Positions 44,438-53,892 of a stretch of DNA of 64,000 nt are shown here, one piece after another. Both the position numbers and the translations under genes were made by a program. This stretch comes from CAVOXO01 sp963700425 (GTDB lineage Bacteria > Actinomycetota > Acidimicrobiia > Acidimicrobiales > Microtrichaceae). How positions within the stretch are numbered: position 1 is the stretch's first letter; the number at the start of each line of letters is the position of its first letter. A model generated the notes under the pieces. It searched no databases. It was not told the DNA's origin and saw nothing but the letters and a program-made list of their open reading frames with translations. The DNA is taken from NCBI GenBank assembly GCA_963700425.1, contig CAVOXO010000001.1, forward strand, positions 1,302,001 through 1,366,000. The letters run 5' to 3'.

Positions 44438-46032
44438 CTAGCCGTCGTCGACGTTCACGCTGATCGAGTGCCATCCGGTTGCCCCGTCGGGTGCGGGACT
44501 CGTCCGTCGTTCGGGTTGGGTCTCACCGTCTCCGTCGGTCGCCCGCACGGTGATCCGGTGCTCACCTTCGGTGGCGTCCCACGGCAGGATCCACTGTCGC
44601 CACGAGTCGATGCCGACGTCGTCGGCCAGACGGGCTTCGGTCCAGGCGCCGTCATCGATTCGGACCTCGACCTTGGAGATGCCGCGGTGCTGAGCCCAGG
44701 CGACACCGGCCACCGGGGTCGGCCCAGGCGTCAACGTCTCGCTCCAGCGCGGTACGTCGATGCGTGACTGGGTCTTCACCGGCGGCGTCCTTGGCCCACC
44801 CCTTGGGTATCCAGTACCCGTCGGCCTCATCTCGCCCCAGGAGCTCGATCTCGGTGAGCCACTTGGTTGCCGACACGTACCCGTAGAGGCCCGGCACGAC
44901 GAGGCGGGCCGGGAATCCGTGCTCGATCGTGAGGGTCTCCCCGTTCATGGCCACGGCGACCAGGGCATCTCGGCCGTCGGTGGCGATCTCGGTCGGGAAG
45001 CCGCATGTCCACCCGTCCTCGGACCGGGAGAAGACCTGGGTCCCCTCGGGCTCGACGCCGACCTCGTCGAGGAGCTCGGCCAGTGGAACGCCGATCCACC
45101 GGGCATTGCCCACCAGGTTTCCGCCGACCTCGTTGGACACACAGGCCAGGGTGATGACGCGTTCGACCATGTCACGGGACAGGAGCTCGTCGTAGGTCAA
45201 CGTGAGGGGTCGCCGGACCGCCCCGAAGACGGACAGCGTCCAGTCGTCGAGTCGCACCCGGGGAGCGAAGAAGGCGGTGTCGATTCGGTAGAAATCCTCG
45301 ACGGGCGTGATGAAGGGCTCGACGCCGGATCCCACCGACGCATCAGGACCGACGGGGGCGCGGCCCGGGGGCTGTCGGGTGGTGGCGGTCGGACCGACGG
45401 AGCGGACTCGGTCAGCTGGGCGTCCCGACTGCGCCCTCTACCCGCCGCGCCGGCGATCGCGCCGATCCCCGCAGCGCCGAGGATGCCGGAGCGGACGAGG
45501 AGATCCCGACGGTCGGGCCGTCCCTGCCATCGCGGGGGCGGCATCGGTGCCGGGTCCCCGCTGTCGGGGGTGGCCTGAGCGTCGACCGACGACGGCGGCG
45601 GTGGGGTGAGCCAGGCCAGCGCGCCCCAGGTGACCAGGGCGGACATCGCCAACGCGACCGAGCCCTTGCCGATGGACCCGAGGGCCAGTTGTCCCAGGCC
45701 CGACGAACAGGACGACCCCGATGGCCAGGGCCGGCCTCTGTCGGCGTCCCCGGCGGGCGACGTAGGTTCCCGCGGCCCACAGGAGGACCACGATTCCGAC
45801 GGCGAGCGCCATCTTGTCGGCGGTTCCGAAGAGGTCGATGGCTGCATCCTTCACGGCCCGCGGCACGCCGTCGATGACCTGCTCGGCGACCGCGGTCACG
45901 GGGGCGGTGGTGTCCAGCACCGAAGCGGTGAGAGTTCCGGCCCCGAGCCCTGCCAGGAGGGCTGTGGCCGCGGTCGAACGCGGGAGGGAGCGCCGCTGGT
46001 CGCTCCGAGATCGAGCTGACGGACGCCGTCAC
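44438..46032 (-). CDS. membrane-bound molybdopterin-dependent oxidoreductase, sulfite-oxidase fold (four frameshifts)
   Basis: Read through indels this is about 530 aa: four N-terminal membrane segments (ATALLAGLGAG, MALAVGIVVLLWAAGTYVA, ALAIGVVLFVG, SVALAMSALVTWGALAWL), then a twin-arginine-like segment RRDLLVRSGILGAAGIGA, then the Mo-cofactor domain with ligand Cys in VITLACVSNEVGGNLVGN and ARLVVPGLYGYVSATKWL, and a C-terminal dimerisation domain (VAWAQHRGISKVEVRIDDG). Frame changes are needed near 46005, 45690 (extra G), between 45460 and 45335, and near 44785. Substrate unknown; the enzyme would face outward. The GTG lies 4 nt after gcvP. Confidence 0.8.
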
Positions 46033-46036
46033 GGTG

Positions 46037-48908
46037 TCACACGATACCGGCGTGCTCCCCTTCAAAGGCTTCGGGGGGTGGGCAGTTGCAGACGAGGTTC
46101 CGGTCGCCGTAGCCGTTGTCGATCCGCCCCACGGGGACCCAGTACTTGTCCGATCGGAGCGATTCCAGCGGGAACGCGGCCTTCTCCCTGGCGTAGGACC
46201 GGTCCCACGTGTCGGCCGAACACAGCTCCGCCGTGTGGGGTGCGTGTCGAAGCACCGAGTCCTCGGCGGTGGTCTCTCCGTTCTCGATCTCCGCGATCTC
46301 GGCACGAATCGAGATCATCGCGTCGCAGAACCTGTCGAGTTCGGCCATCGACTCCGACTCGGTGGGCTCGACCATGAGGGTCCCGGCGACGGGGAACGAC
46401 ATGGTCGGAGCGTGGAATCCGTAGTCGATGAGTCGCTTGGCGATGTCCTCGCAGCTGATTCCCGTGGTCTTCTCGATGGGTCGGATGTCGAGGATGGCCT
46501 CGTGCGCGACGTATCCTCCGCGGCCGGTGTAGAGCACGGGGTAGTGCGGGTCGAGCCGTCGAGCCAGGTAGTTGGCGCTGAGAATCGCCGTCTCGGTGGC
46601 ACGACGGAGGCCGTCGGGTCCCATCATGGCGATGTAGGCCCAACTGATCGGCAGAATCGACGCCGACCCCCATGGCGCGGCCGCCACGGGCCCGACCTCG
46701 TTGTCGGCGGACGGGGCCGAGGCGGTGACCGGGGAGAAAGGGCGCCAGGTGTGCGGCGACGCCGATCGGACCGACGCCGGGACCGCCTCCGCCGTGGGGG
46801 ATGCAGAAGGTCTTGTGGAGGTTGAGATGGCTCACGTCGGAGCCGAAACGACCCGGACGTGCCAGGCCGACCAGGGCGTTCATGTTCGCGCCATCGAGGT
46901 ACACCTGACCGCCGTGATCGTGGACCAGGGCGCAGATGTCACCGATGGTCTCCTCGAAGACCCCGTGGGTGGACGGATAGGTCACCATCAGTGCCCCGAG
47001 TGTCTCGCCGTGCGTGGCGACCTTCGACCGCAGGTCGTCGATGTCGACGTTGCCGGAGTCGTCGCAGCGCCACGACGACCACGTCCATTCCGGCCATCAC
47101 CGCGGAGGCGGCGTTGGTTCCGTGGGCACTGGAGGGGATCAGGCACACGGTACGGGCGAGGTCGCCGCGGGACCGGTGATAGGCCCGAATCGCCATGAGT
47201 CCCGCGTATTCGCCCTGTGACCCCGCGTTGGGCTGCAGCGACACCGAGTGGTAGCCGGTGATGTCGGCCAACCACTCCTCGAGGTCGTCGAAGAGGTCGG
47301 TGTATCCGCCGACCTGGTCGATCGGCGCGAAGGGGTGGACATCGGCGAACCCCTCCCAGGTGATGGGGATCATCTCGGTGGTCGCGTTCAGCTTCATCGT
47401 GCAGCTGCCCAGCGGGATCATCGAGCGGTCGAGCGCCACATCCCGATCGGCCAGACGGCGTAGGTACCGGAGCATCTCGGTCTCGGAGTGGTACGAGCCG
47501 AACACGTCGGCGCTCAGGAATTCAGTCCGGCGCGCCAAGTCAGACGGGATCCCCGACGCAGCAACGGCGTCAGCCGGTTCGACGATGTCGAAGACCTCCA
47601 GGAGTCGGGTGAGGGTGACCCCGTCGTGGGTCTCGTCGAAGCTGACCCCGACGTGGTCGTCGTCGATCGGCCGGAGATTGAACCCGGCCCGGCGGGCCGC
47701 CTCGATGATCTGTGACCCCCTCGCGGGAACCCGGACCGTGACGGTGTCGAACCAGGTGTCGGAGCTCACCTCGAGGTCGGCGTTCCTGAGCGTCGCCACG
47801 AAGCGAGACGTCAACTCCTCGACCCGGTGCGCGATTCCGCGCAAGCCTTCGGGTCCGTGGTAGACCGCGTACATCGCGGCGATGACCGCCAGCAGAACCT
47901 GCGCGGTGCAGATGTTCGATGTCGCCTTCTCGCGGCGGATGTGCTGTTCGCGGGTCTGGAGCGCCAAACGCAGAGCCCGTCGACCCTCGCTGTCGACCGA
48001 CACGCCCACGAGCCGCCCGGGCAGAGAGCGTTTGTGTTCCTCGCGGGTGGCCATGAACCCCGCATGGGGGCCGCCGAAACCGAGGGGAACACCGAATCGC
48101 TGGGCCGAGCCGATCACCGCGTCGGCGCCCCACGTGCCGGGTGCCTCGACGACGCAGAGCGCCAACAGGTCCGACGCGACCACCACGAAGCCGCCTGCCT
48201 CGTGGACTCGCTCACAGGTGTCCCGGTGGTCGCGTAGCGCGCCGCTACTCCCCGGATGGGACAACAACACGCCGAACACGGACTCGGTCACCAGATCTGA
48301 TCCGGGGTCGCCGACGACGACGTCGATGCCGAGCGGCTCGGCGCGGGTCCGGATGACGTCGAGGGTCTGCGGATGGACGTCGTCATCGACGAAGAACGCT
48401 CCGTCGCGTCGGACCACGCGCGGCGGGCCATGGTCATCGCCTCGGCAGCGGCGGTGGCCTCGTCCAGGAGCGACGCATTGGCCAGGTCGAGGCCGGTGAG
48501 ATCGGCGATCATCGTCTGGAAGTTGAGAAGTGCCTCGAGTCGACCCTGGGAGATCTCGGGCTGGTAGGGGGTGTACGCGGTGTACCAGGCCGGGTTCTCG
48601 AGGACGTTCCTGAGAATGACCGCTGGCGTGTGGGTGCCGTAGTACCCCATACCGATCATGGACACGAGCGGGGTGTTCCGACCCGCATAGTCCGCGAGTC
48701 GGGCGAGGGCCTGTTGTTCGGTCAGCGCGGCGGGGGTTCCGAGCGGGGAGGTCGATCTGATCGACGGGGGCACGATGGCGTCGATGAGGTCATCGAGGGT
48801 CTCGGCGCCCACGGCCGAGAGCATGTCGGTGACATCGTCGGCGGAGGGGCCGACGTGACGATCCGCGAAGTGGGTGACCTGGGCGTTGCGGTTCGGTTGT
48901 GGGGGCAT
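46037..48908 (-). CDS. gcvP: glycine dehydrogenase (glycine cleavage P protein), three frameshifts
   Basis: About 955 aa when three indels are bridged; it decarboxylates glycine with PLP and passes the aminomethyl group to the H protein. Motifs: HFADRHVGPSADDV at the N-terminus, SMIGMGYYGTHTPAVILRN, the DVHPQTLDVIRTRA region, MIPLGSCTMKLNATTEM, and the PLP lysine in LNLHKTFCIPHGGGGPG. Breaks are near 48405 (one base lost in a GC repeat, or two gained), 47067 (one extra C) and 46737-46739 (one extra base in an A/T run). The ATG has GGAGAG upstream, and a tandem glycine riboswitch precedes it. gcvT and gcvH are not in the window. Confidence 0.92.
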
Positions 48909-48927
48909 CGAAGACTCTCCGTGTTGT

Positions 48928-49108
48928 CCCCTCTGTCGTCGAACCTGAGAGCTTCGGGCGCCGGCCCTTTCCCCTTCGGTGGTCCGGACGTGCCGGACGC
49001 TTTCCAGAGTGGCCTCGGGTTGGCGGTGCGTGGACCTGAGAGATTCCGGGGGGTTGCTCCTACGGTGCCCGGTGATCACGAGGGACCACCGGAACTCTCC
49101 CGCCGACC
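48928..49108 (-). ncRNA. tandem glycine riboswitch upstream of gcvP
   Basis: On the minus strand two gcvT-type aptamers follow each other. The first opens with GGGAGAG near 49103, has CACCGTAGGAGCAA and closes with CTCTCAGG (49042-49035); the second has CACCGAAGGGGAAAG and closes with CTCTCAGG (48951-48944). These are the conserved blocks of glycine riboswitches, which usually turn on glycine cleavage genes when glycine binds. It fills the space between the class II aldolase stop and gcvP; no clear terminator hairpin is seen, so translational control is plausible. Confidence 0.9.
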
Positions 49109-49141
49109 GTCGACAGCCGTCGATTGTGTTGCCGGACGCTA

Positions 49142-49903
49142 TCAGTCGAGCAGGTCGGGTTCCTGCTCGATGATCCAGTTCCAGAGGGGCTGGAACTGGA
49201 AGACGCCCGCTGCCTCGGTACCGATCTGTCCACGGGTGGCGGTTGCCACCTCGGCCCTGATCGGTCGCGGAGTTCCCGCAGCGCTCGCCGTCAGTTGTAC
49301 CTCGCACGACCGCTCCATCGTGATGTACCACCACACCGCGGATTCGACGCTCTGGCCCACGGTCAGCAGTCCGTGGTTGGCGAGGATGGCGGCCTTGGCG
49401 CCCCCGAGGGCCGCGGCGAGCCGCTTACCCTCGTCGGGATCGTCGACGACGCCGGTGTAGTCGTCGAAGAGGGCGTGGTCCTCGAAGAAGGCACACGCGT
49501 CCTGGGTCAGAGGAGCGAGCGTGGCACCGAGAGTGGACAGGGCGCGTCCCCACCTGGAGTGGGAGTGCGCCGCCGCGATGACGTCGGGGCGGGCGGCGTG
49601 CACGCTCGAGTGGATGGCGAACGCCGCCCGGTTGACCGGCCAGTGTCCCTCGACCACCTCTCCGGAGTGGTCGACAAGGATCAGGTCGGACGTGCGGATC
49701 TGGCGGAAGCTCATTCCGAACGGGTTGACCCAGAAGCGGTCGGCATCGACAGTGTCGCGGGCGGTGATGTGGCCGGCGACACCCTCGTCGAAGCCGAACC
49801 GGCCGAACAGGCGGAAAGCCGCCGCCAATCGCTGCTTGCGATGGAGCCGCTGCGCCTCGGGATCGAGGTCGTCATCGAATCGGTACGGCGTCGGTCGGTT
49901 CAT
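49142..49903 (-). CDS. class II aldolase/adducin family protein
   Basis: A 253-aa zinc aldolase-like protein. Zinc ligands are the two histidines of AAAHSHSRWG and the later His in AILANHGLLTVG; GVAGHITARD and NPFGMSF are typical N-terminal motifs. Members include fuculose-phosphate aldolase-type enzymes, decarboxylases and proteins without known substrate; the AraD/FucA lyase role cannot be confirmed. It lies just upstream of the riboswitch on the same strand. Confidence 0.89.
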   Translation of the reverse strand: MNRPTPYRFDDDLDPEAQRLHRKQRLAAAFRLFGRFGFDEGVAGHITARDTVDADRFWVNPFGMSFRQIRTSDLILVDHSGEVVEGHWPVNRAAFAIHSSVHAARPDVIAAAHSHSRWGRALSTLGATLAPLTQDACAFFEDHALFDDYTGVVDDPDEGKRLAAALGGAKAAILANHGLLTVGQSVESAVWWYITMERSCEVQLTASAAGTPRPIRAEVATATRGQIGTEAAGVFQFQPLWNWIIEQEPDLLD

Positions 49904-49934
49904 CGGTCGAGACTAGCGAGGCCCCCGGACCCGC

Positions 49935-50969
49935 TCAACGGAAGCAGTCGATCAGTCGTCGCATCCACACGTCGAGGTGTTCGCGATGCCCGATCGGCGT
50001 CTTCCCCAGCCGTACCACGACGAGGTCGAGAGCAGGGACGCAGGTGATGCGTTGGCCCTCGTATCCCCGCGCGCCGAACGTCCCGAGATCGTCGGCCTCG
50101 ACCCACCAGTGATGGCCGTATCCGTAGCCGGTCTCGGCGTCGAGGGAGATCGGAGTCCTGGCCAGATCCACCCAACCCTCCGGCAGCAGGCGCTGCCCGT
50201 CCCACATCCCATCGCGGAGGTACAACTCACCGAAGCGGGCGAAGTCACGGGCCGTGGCGTAGACGTAGGAGGATCCGACGAACGTGCCGGCGGAGTCGAA
50301 TCGTGGCTGCGCGGTGTTCATCCCCAACGGGCCGAAGAGCCGTTCACGCAGATACCGGCGCACGCCGTCGGCGTCGCGACCGAGTGCATGCCCCGTTGCT
50401 CTGCTGAGCAGGTTGGTCGTGCCCGACGAGTAGTTGAAGACGGTGTCGGGAGGAGCGATCGCCGGTAGGGACGCCGCGTAGTGGGCCATGTCCGAGGCAC
50501 CCTGGCCGAACAACATCTCCAGACAGTGCGACGCGGTCGAATCGACATAGTCCTCGTTGAACTCGAGCCCCGACCTCATGGCCAACAGATGCCGCAGCGT
50601 GATGGCACGTCGAGGATCGCCGGCGTCGTGCCACTCGGGAGCGGCGACCGGAGCATCGAGGTCGATGAGACCATCGGACGACGCGAGCCCGACCATGGCG
50701 TGGGTGATCGACTTGGCCGTCGACCAGGAGATGAGCGTCGTGTCAGCGTCGGTCTCGGGGCCGTAGCGCTCCGCCACGAGGCGCCCGTGGTGAATCACGA
50801 CCACGGCCAGCGACAGGTCCAGAACGGGGTGGGGGTTCTGGTCGAAGGCCTCGTCCAGCAGGTGATCGATCGCATCAGGAGCGGTGTTGTTCTCCCACCG
50901 GCTCGCCGGCCACCGATGGTCGGGGCCGACGCTCGGCAGCGGCACCACCGGTCGCTCCGCCGCGGTCAC
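49935..50969 (-). CDS. serine hydrolase of the beta-lactamase class C / esterase family
   Basis: A 344-aa protein with SxxK nucleophile STAK in LISWSTAKSITHAM, a second motif YSS in NYSSGTTNLLSRA, and HHWW late in the chain. LRHLLAMRSGLEFNE and LFGPLGMNTAQPRFD are typical of the beta-lactamase-like esterase/DD-peptidase group. No signal peptide is seen, so an intracellular esterase is more likely than a true beta-lactamase. The GTG overlaps the upstream gene stop by 4 nt (GTGA). Confidence 0.88.
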   Translation of the reverse strand: MTAAERPVVPLPSVGPDHRWPASRWENNTAPDAIDHLLDEAFDQNPHPVLDLSLAVVVIHHGRLVAERYGPETDADTTLISWSTAKSITHAMVGLASSDGLIDLDAPVAAPEWHDAGDPRRAITLRHLLAMRSGLEFNEDYVDSTASHCLEMLFGQGASDMAHYAASLPAIAPPDTVFNYSSGTTNLLSRATGHALGRDADGVRRYLRERLFGPLGMNTAQPRFDSAGTFVGSSYVYATARDFARFGELYLRDGMWDGQRLLPEGWVDLARTPISLDAETGYGYGHHWWVEADDLGTFGARGYEGQRITCVPALDLVVVRLGKTPIGHREHLDVWMRRLIDCFR

Positions 50970-51832
50970 GCGAGCGGACGACCGAACGGGCGCTCGTCGG
51001 TCCATGTGGCGAGAAACGCCTCCGAGGAGCGGCACGCACCGAGGAACGGTCCCTCGGGGTCGGCGAGGGCGGTCGTGGTGATCGCCCTGACCCTGGCGGC
51101 GAGGTCGGCCGCGCTCAGATCCGTTGCGGGGGCCACCGCGCCGGCGGTCGTGACGAAGCCCGGGAGCACCACCGCTCCCGCCCTGGAACCGACGGCGAGC
51201 CCTTTGGCGGACACCGCGAGTGGAGCGATCGGCACGACGACGACCGCACCGGAGCGGGCGGCGCACTCGTGATCGAACGCCCCGGGACGAGATCCCACGC
51301 ACAGGACGTCTCGCTCGTCGGACAGGAGGTCGTCGAGAGGGGCCGTGCGGACGTCGGGGTACCGAGCCGCCATCTCGCGGGCGACCGCGTCGGCATGGGG
51401 GGAGTCGGCGTCGACCCCGACCGATGGCTGCTCCCGGTCCGCGAGGGCCACCTCGAGCGCTGCCATCGCCGACACCGCGACCGATGTCGAGATGTCGGCG
51501 GGCCGCGGTGGCGTCCAGATGTCGAGAGATCCCGGTGGTACCCCTTTCGCAGGTGTGAGGCGGAGTGAACCGTCGGTGACCTGGGAGTCGAGTTCGTCGA
51601 TCATCGAGGCCACGGCCGCTGCAGCGCCCTGCGCCTCTGAATTGAGACCGGCGGAGGCGCCTCCGACCCTGACCGACAGTGCGGCGAAGGAGTAGGTGCG
51701 TTCTCGTGCCAGGTTGACGGCGCCGTCGTGGAGGATCTTCCTCGCAACCCTGACGATCCCGTCGGATCGAGGCGCGTCGTCGAGGTCGACGACGACGAAT
51801 CCATCGGTGGTGGTGAGCTTCTGTGTGCGCAC
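50966..51832 (-). CDS. uncharacterised protein with weak Glu/Leu-dehydrogenase-like features
   Basis: A 288-aa soluble protein not firmly recognised. The N-terminal half (KILHDGAVNLARERTYSFAA, then VRVGGASAGLN) and a segment near the C-terminus (GAVVLPGFVTTAGAVA) resemble parts of the amino-acid dehydrogenase fold, but the usual GGxKGG lysine motif is missing, so enzyme activity as a dehydrogenase is doubtful. Its stop overlaps the serine hydrolase start by 4 nt, so the two are translated together. Confidence 0.65.
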   Translation of the reverse strand: MRTQKLTTTDGFVVVDLDDAPRSDGIVRVARKILHDGAVNLARERTYSFAALSVRVGGASAGLNSEAQGAAAAVASMIDELDSQVTDGSLRLTPAKGVPPGSLDIWTPPRPADISTSVAVSAMAALEVALADREQPSVGVDADSPHADAVAREMAARYPDVRTAPLDDLLSDERDVLCVGSRPGAFDHECAARSGAVVVVPIAPLAVSAKGLAVGSRAGAVVLPGFVTTAGAVAPATDLSAADLAARVRAITTTALADPEGPFLGACRSSEAFLATWTDERPFGRPLA

Positions 51833-51919
51833 GGTCCCTGTCTAGCCGGTGCCGGGCCACCGTCGGGAAGCCGTTGCCGACGTTCCGACGCTCACGTCCG
51901 GCCGGGAAAGACAGAGGGC

Positions 51920-51951
51920 CGTGTGAGCAGACCCCCCGAACTGCTCACACG
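51920..51951 (-). terminator. 11-bp hairpin upstream of the dehydrogenase-like gene
   Basis: CGTGTGAGCAG and CTGCTCACACG pair perfectly across a 10-nt loop. On the minus strand it begins 10 nt after a small ORF stop (51961) and is followed by a pyrimidine-rich CCCTCTGTCTTTCC, which could act as a weak U-tract. Terminator for the small ORF or a leader element of the next gene are both possible. Confidence 0.5.
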
Positions 51952-51960
51952 ACCCGCTGG

Positions 51961-52146
51961 TCATTGTCCCGGCGAATCGGTGCCGTTGGACGGGACGTGG
52001 CTGACCACGTCGCTGGAGGGATCGTAGCAACAGTCGTGACACTTGTCACCCCTGGCGTCGGCCCGCTGACGACCTCCGGAACGACGTCCGCCCCGCACCT
52101 CGAGGGTGCGGGGCGGATCTGAGTCATCAGACGGAAGCACCACCAA
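51961..52146 (-). CDS. possible small Cys-containing protein
   Basis: A 61-codon frame from a TTG, ending DKCHDCCYDPSSDVV then a polar tail. It is bounded by a hairpin at its 3' side and contains another hairpin (52087-52117) near its start. Three cysteines lie within five residues. No start codon has a good ribosome binding site, so it may not be translated. Confidence 0.25.
   Translation of the reverse strand: MVVLPSDDSDPPRTLEVRGGRRSGGRQRADARGDKCHDCCYDPSSDVVSHVPSNGTDSPGQ
52036..52049. promoter_or_regulatory. palindromic site GTGACA-CT-TGTCAC
   Basis: A perfect 6-bp inverted repeat with 2-bp spacer in the 450-bp gene-poor region before the dehydrogenase-like gene. Size and symmetry fit a dimeric regulator site. 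It also falls inside the doubtful small ORF. Confidence 0.4.
52087..52117. terminator. 13-bp GC-rich hairpin downstream of the MscS-like operon
   Basis: TCCGCCCCGCACC and GGTGCGGGGCGGA pair perfectly around a 5-nt loop. On the minus strand it lies about 160 nt after the MscS-like gene stop. No U-run follows on either strand. It is the strongest stem in this intergenic region and probably ends the sigma operon transcript. Confidence 0.55.
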
Positions 52147-52278
52147 CCGTTCTGAACGTCGCTCTTCGTCGTATGGTCTGTAGACGCACCGGGCAGCGCG
52201 GAAAGTCGCGAGAAATCCCAGATTTCTTCGGAATCCTCATCGAAAGGCTCGCCTGCGACCCGATCGGAGCCCGAGAGG

Positions 52279-53019
52279 TCAGACCGACTGGATCTTCCGG
52301 ACCGGATCGACGCTGAAGGGCTCGTGGAGCAGGCGGGAGATCGGCAGGTGCCAGTGAGATCCGTCGTCCGTCTCGATCTCGACGGTGACGGAATGGAGCG
52401 CGATGATCACACCGGATCGATCCCCCGTCGCCAACCTGTATCCGACCCGCAGCTGGCTGCGCAGCGCGCGACCAGCGGACAGATTGGCGGCCACGTCGCG
52501 TGCCCCCGACGCCGTCAGAAGGGCCATGGCCAGGAGTGGCATGCCGCCCAGCAGCCCGATCGACACCGCGAGAACGGCTGAATCGACCCCGAGCCCTCCC
52601 AAGGCCAGGGCGACGGCTGTTCCGAGGACGCCGAATCGGATGGCCCGCTCGAGGTTGCGGTGCCGGACCCCCGTCGCACGGAGCGCGGACTGCCCGATGG
52701 CGATCGAGGCCGCGCTGGCCAGGGCGTAGCCGATCATGACCATGGCGGCGGCGCCGAGAATCCGTGGCAACACGGCGGAGAGCTGGTCGGAGGAGTTGTC
52801 GAGTCGCGACGATCCCAGAACCGCGGCGGCCACCATGATCCCGCTCGCTGTGCCGCACCAGAAGACGAAGGTCCCGAGAGGGCGCGCCATGTCGTGGGAT
52901 TCGCGGCTGCGCCCGGGTCGCATCATCGACGTTCGCAGGATGCGTCCGGCCAACTCGCCGAGCAGTAGCCCGGCCGCGAGGGCGATCACCGCCGTGATGA
53001 GGTCGTTTCCGTCAAACAT
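52279..53019 (-). CDS. MscS-like small-conductance mechanosensitive channel family protein
   Basis: A 246-aa membrane protein with about five hydrophobic segments (LITAVIALAAGLLLGELAG, LGTFVFWCGTASGIMVAAAV, LPRILGAAAMVMIGYALASA, AIRFGVLGTAVALALGG, AVLAVSIGLLGGMPLLAMAL) and a short C-terminal beta domain (VIIALHSVTVEIETDDGSHW, then LPISRLLHEPF) like the MscS pore-flanking domain. The ATG has GGAGG upstream and overlaps the 90-aa gene by 8 nt. It closes an operon started by an ECF sigma factor, so it may be a stress-responsive channel or part of signal sensing. Confidence 0.8.
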   Translation of the reverse strand: MFDGNDLITAVIALAAGLLLGELAGRILRTSMMRPGRSRESHDMARPLGTFVFWCGTASGIMVAAAVLGSSRLDNSSDQLSAVLPRILGAAAMVMIGYALASAASIAIGQSALRATGVRHRNLERAIRFGVLGTAVALALGGLGVDSAVLAVSIGLLGGMPLLAMALLTASGARDVAANLSAGRALRSQLRVGYRLATGDRSGVIIALHSVTVEIETDDGSHWHLPISRLLHEPFSVDPVRKIQSV

Positions 53020-53284
53020 CGCTGGCCTCCTCCGAGGTCTCACCGCCGAACAGGATTCGTGCGGTCGCCCACCCCACCGACAACATGGCCGTCGCGGTGT
53101 TCGTCGGGCTCTGACTCAACAGCTCCTCCGCGACCTCGGCTTCGGTACGCCTACACAGATCGGCCGGGGAGCTCACGATCTGAGCGAGCTCCTCCGCCAC
53201 GAGGCTGTCCGATGCGGCGAGTGCCGCATCGAGATCTTCGTCGTCGTCGAGTTCGGGTATCCCGAGGTTCTCGTCGCCGGTCAT
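53012..53284 (-). CDS. small acidic protein between sigma factor and MscS-like gene
   Basis: A 90-aa protein, strongly acidic at the N-terminus (IPELDDDEDLDAALAAS), with a helical middle (LCRRTEAEVAEELLSQSP) and a weakly hydrophobic end (ATAMLSVGWATARILFGG). The ATG overlaps the sigma stop by 4 nt. Its place directly after an ECF sigma gene is where anti-sigma factors usually lie, but it lacks the zinc anti-sigma motif and a clear membrane helix. It may be a soluble regulator; no family recognised. Confidence 0.78.
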   Translation of the reverse strand: MTGDENLGIPELDDDEDLDAALAASDSLVAEELAQIVSSPADLCRRTEAEVAEELLSQSPTNTATAMLSVGWATARILFGGETSEEASDV

Positions 53285-53826
53285 GTGGTGACCTCCCGGT
53301 CGAGGGATCGTTGGAGTTCGCGCCGAGCCCGCAGCAGGCGCGTCTTCACGGTGGGGACCGTCACGTCGAGGGCGCTGGCGATGTCGGCGTAGGTCATACC
53401 CTCGACGTCCCGCAGGGTGACCACCGCCCGGCTCAGCTTGTCGAGGTCGTTCAGGGCGCCCGCCAGGTCGCTGAGGGCGCTTCGCCCCGCCGCCGACCGT
53501 TCGACGCTCTCGGGCGATGGCCCGTCGGGCATCGCGTCGGGGGAGCGTGACTCCTCACGCATTCGGCGGAGATAGCTCACGGCGGTGTTGTGGGCGATGC
53601 TGAGCACCCAGCTCTTGAGCGAACCCTCGCCGCTCCACGAGGGCAGTGATCGCCACGCCTTGATGACGGTGTCCTGGGTGATGTCCTCCGCCAGATGCTG
53701 ATCGCGAACCACGGAGTACGCGACCCGGTAGATCGCGTCGGCGTGGTCGTGGATGAGCCCGCGCAGGATGTCTTCCCGAGACGGCGGAGCGGCATCCCGA
53801 CGCCTGGTGTGTCGGGAACGAAGCAT
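53281..53826 (-). CDS. ECF RNA polymerase sigma factor (second)
   Basis: A 181-aa sigma factor. Region 2 has HADAIYRVAYSVVRDQHLAE, DITQDTVIKAWRSLPSW and SWVLSIAHNTAVSYLRR; region 4 has LNDLDKLSRAVVTLRDVEGM, TYADIASALDVTVPTVKTRL and RARRELQRSL. Length is normal. It is the first gene of a three-gene overlapping operon ending in an MscS-like protein. No copy of the GCATCC/CCGTAGAC promoter was found before it, so it is probably a separate regulon. Confidence 0.93.
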   Translation of the reverse strand: MLRSRHTRRRDAAPPSREDILRGLIHDHADAIYRVAYSVVRDQHLAEDITQDTVIKAWRSLPSWSGEGSLKSWVLSIAHNTAVSYLRRMREESRSPDAMPDGPSPESVERSAAGRSALSDLAGALNDLDKLSRAVVTLRDVEGMTYADIASALDVTVPTVKTRLLRARRELQRSLDREVTT

Positions 53827-53892
53827 GATCGATCGGGTTCAGTCTGGGGTCGTATCCGCGTTTTGCGGCGCGACGCTACGTAGTCTCACGAC

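Noticed and set aside
49935..50969. Antibiotic-resistance beta-lactamase
   Set aside because: The SxxK and YSS motifs fit the family, but there is no export signal and class C-like esterases are common in actinobacteria.
49935..51860. 641-aa reading of the serine hydrolase frame
   Set aside because: The first about 300 residues are the dehydrogenase-like gene in a shadow register; the GTGA overlap at 50966-50969 marks the real start.
53827..53892. Autoregulatory ECF promoter before the second sigma gene
   Set aside because: No copy of the GCATCC/CCGTAGAC pair or a typical GGAAC element with suitable spacing could be found.
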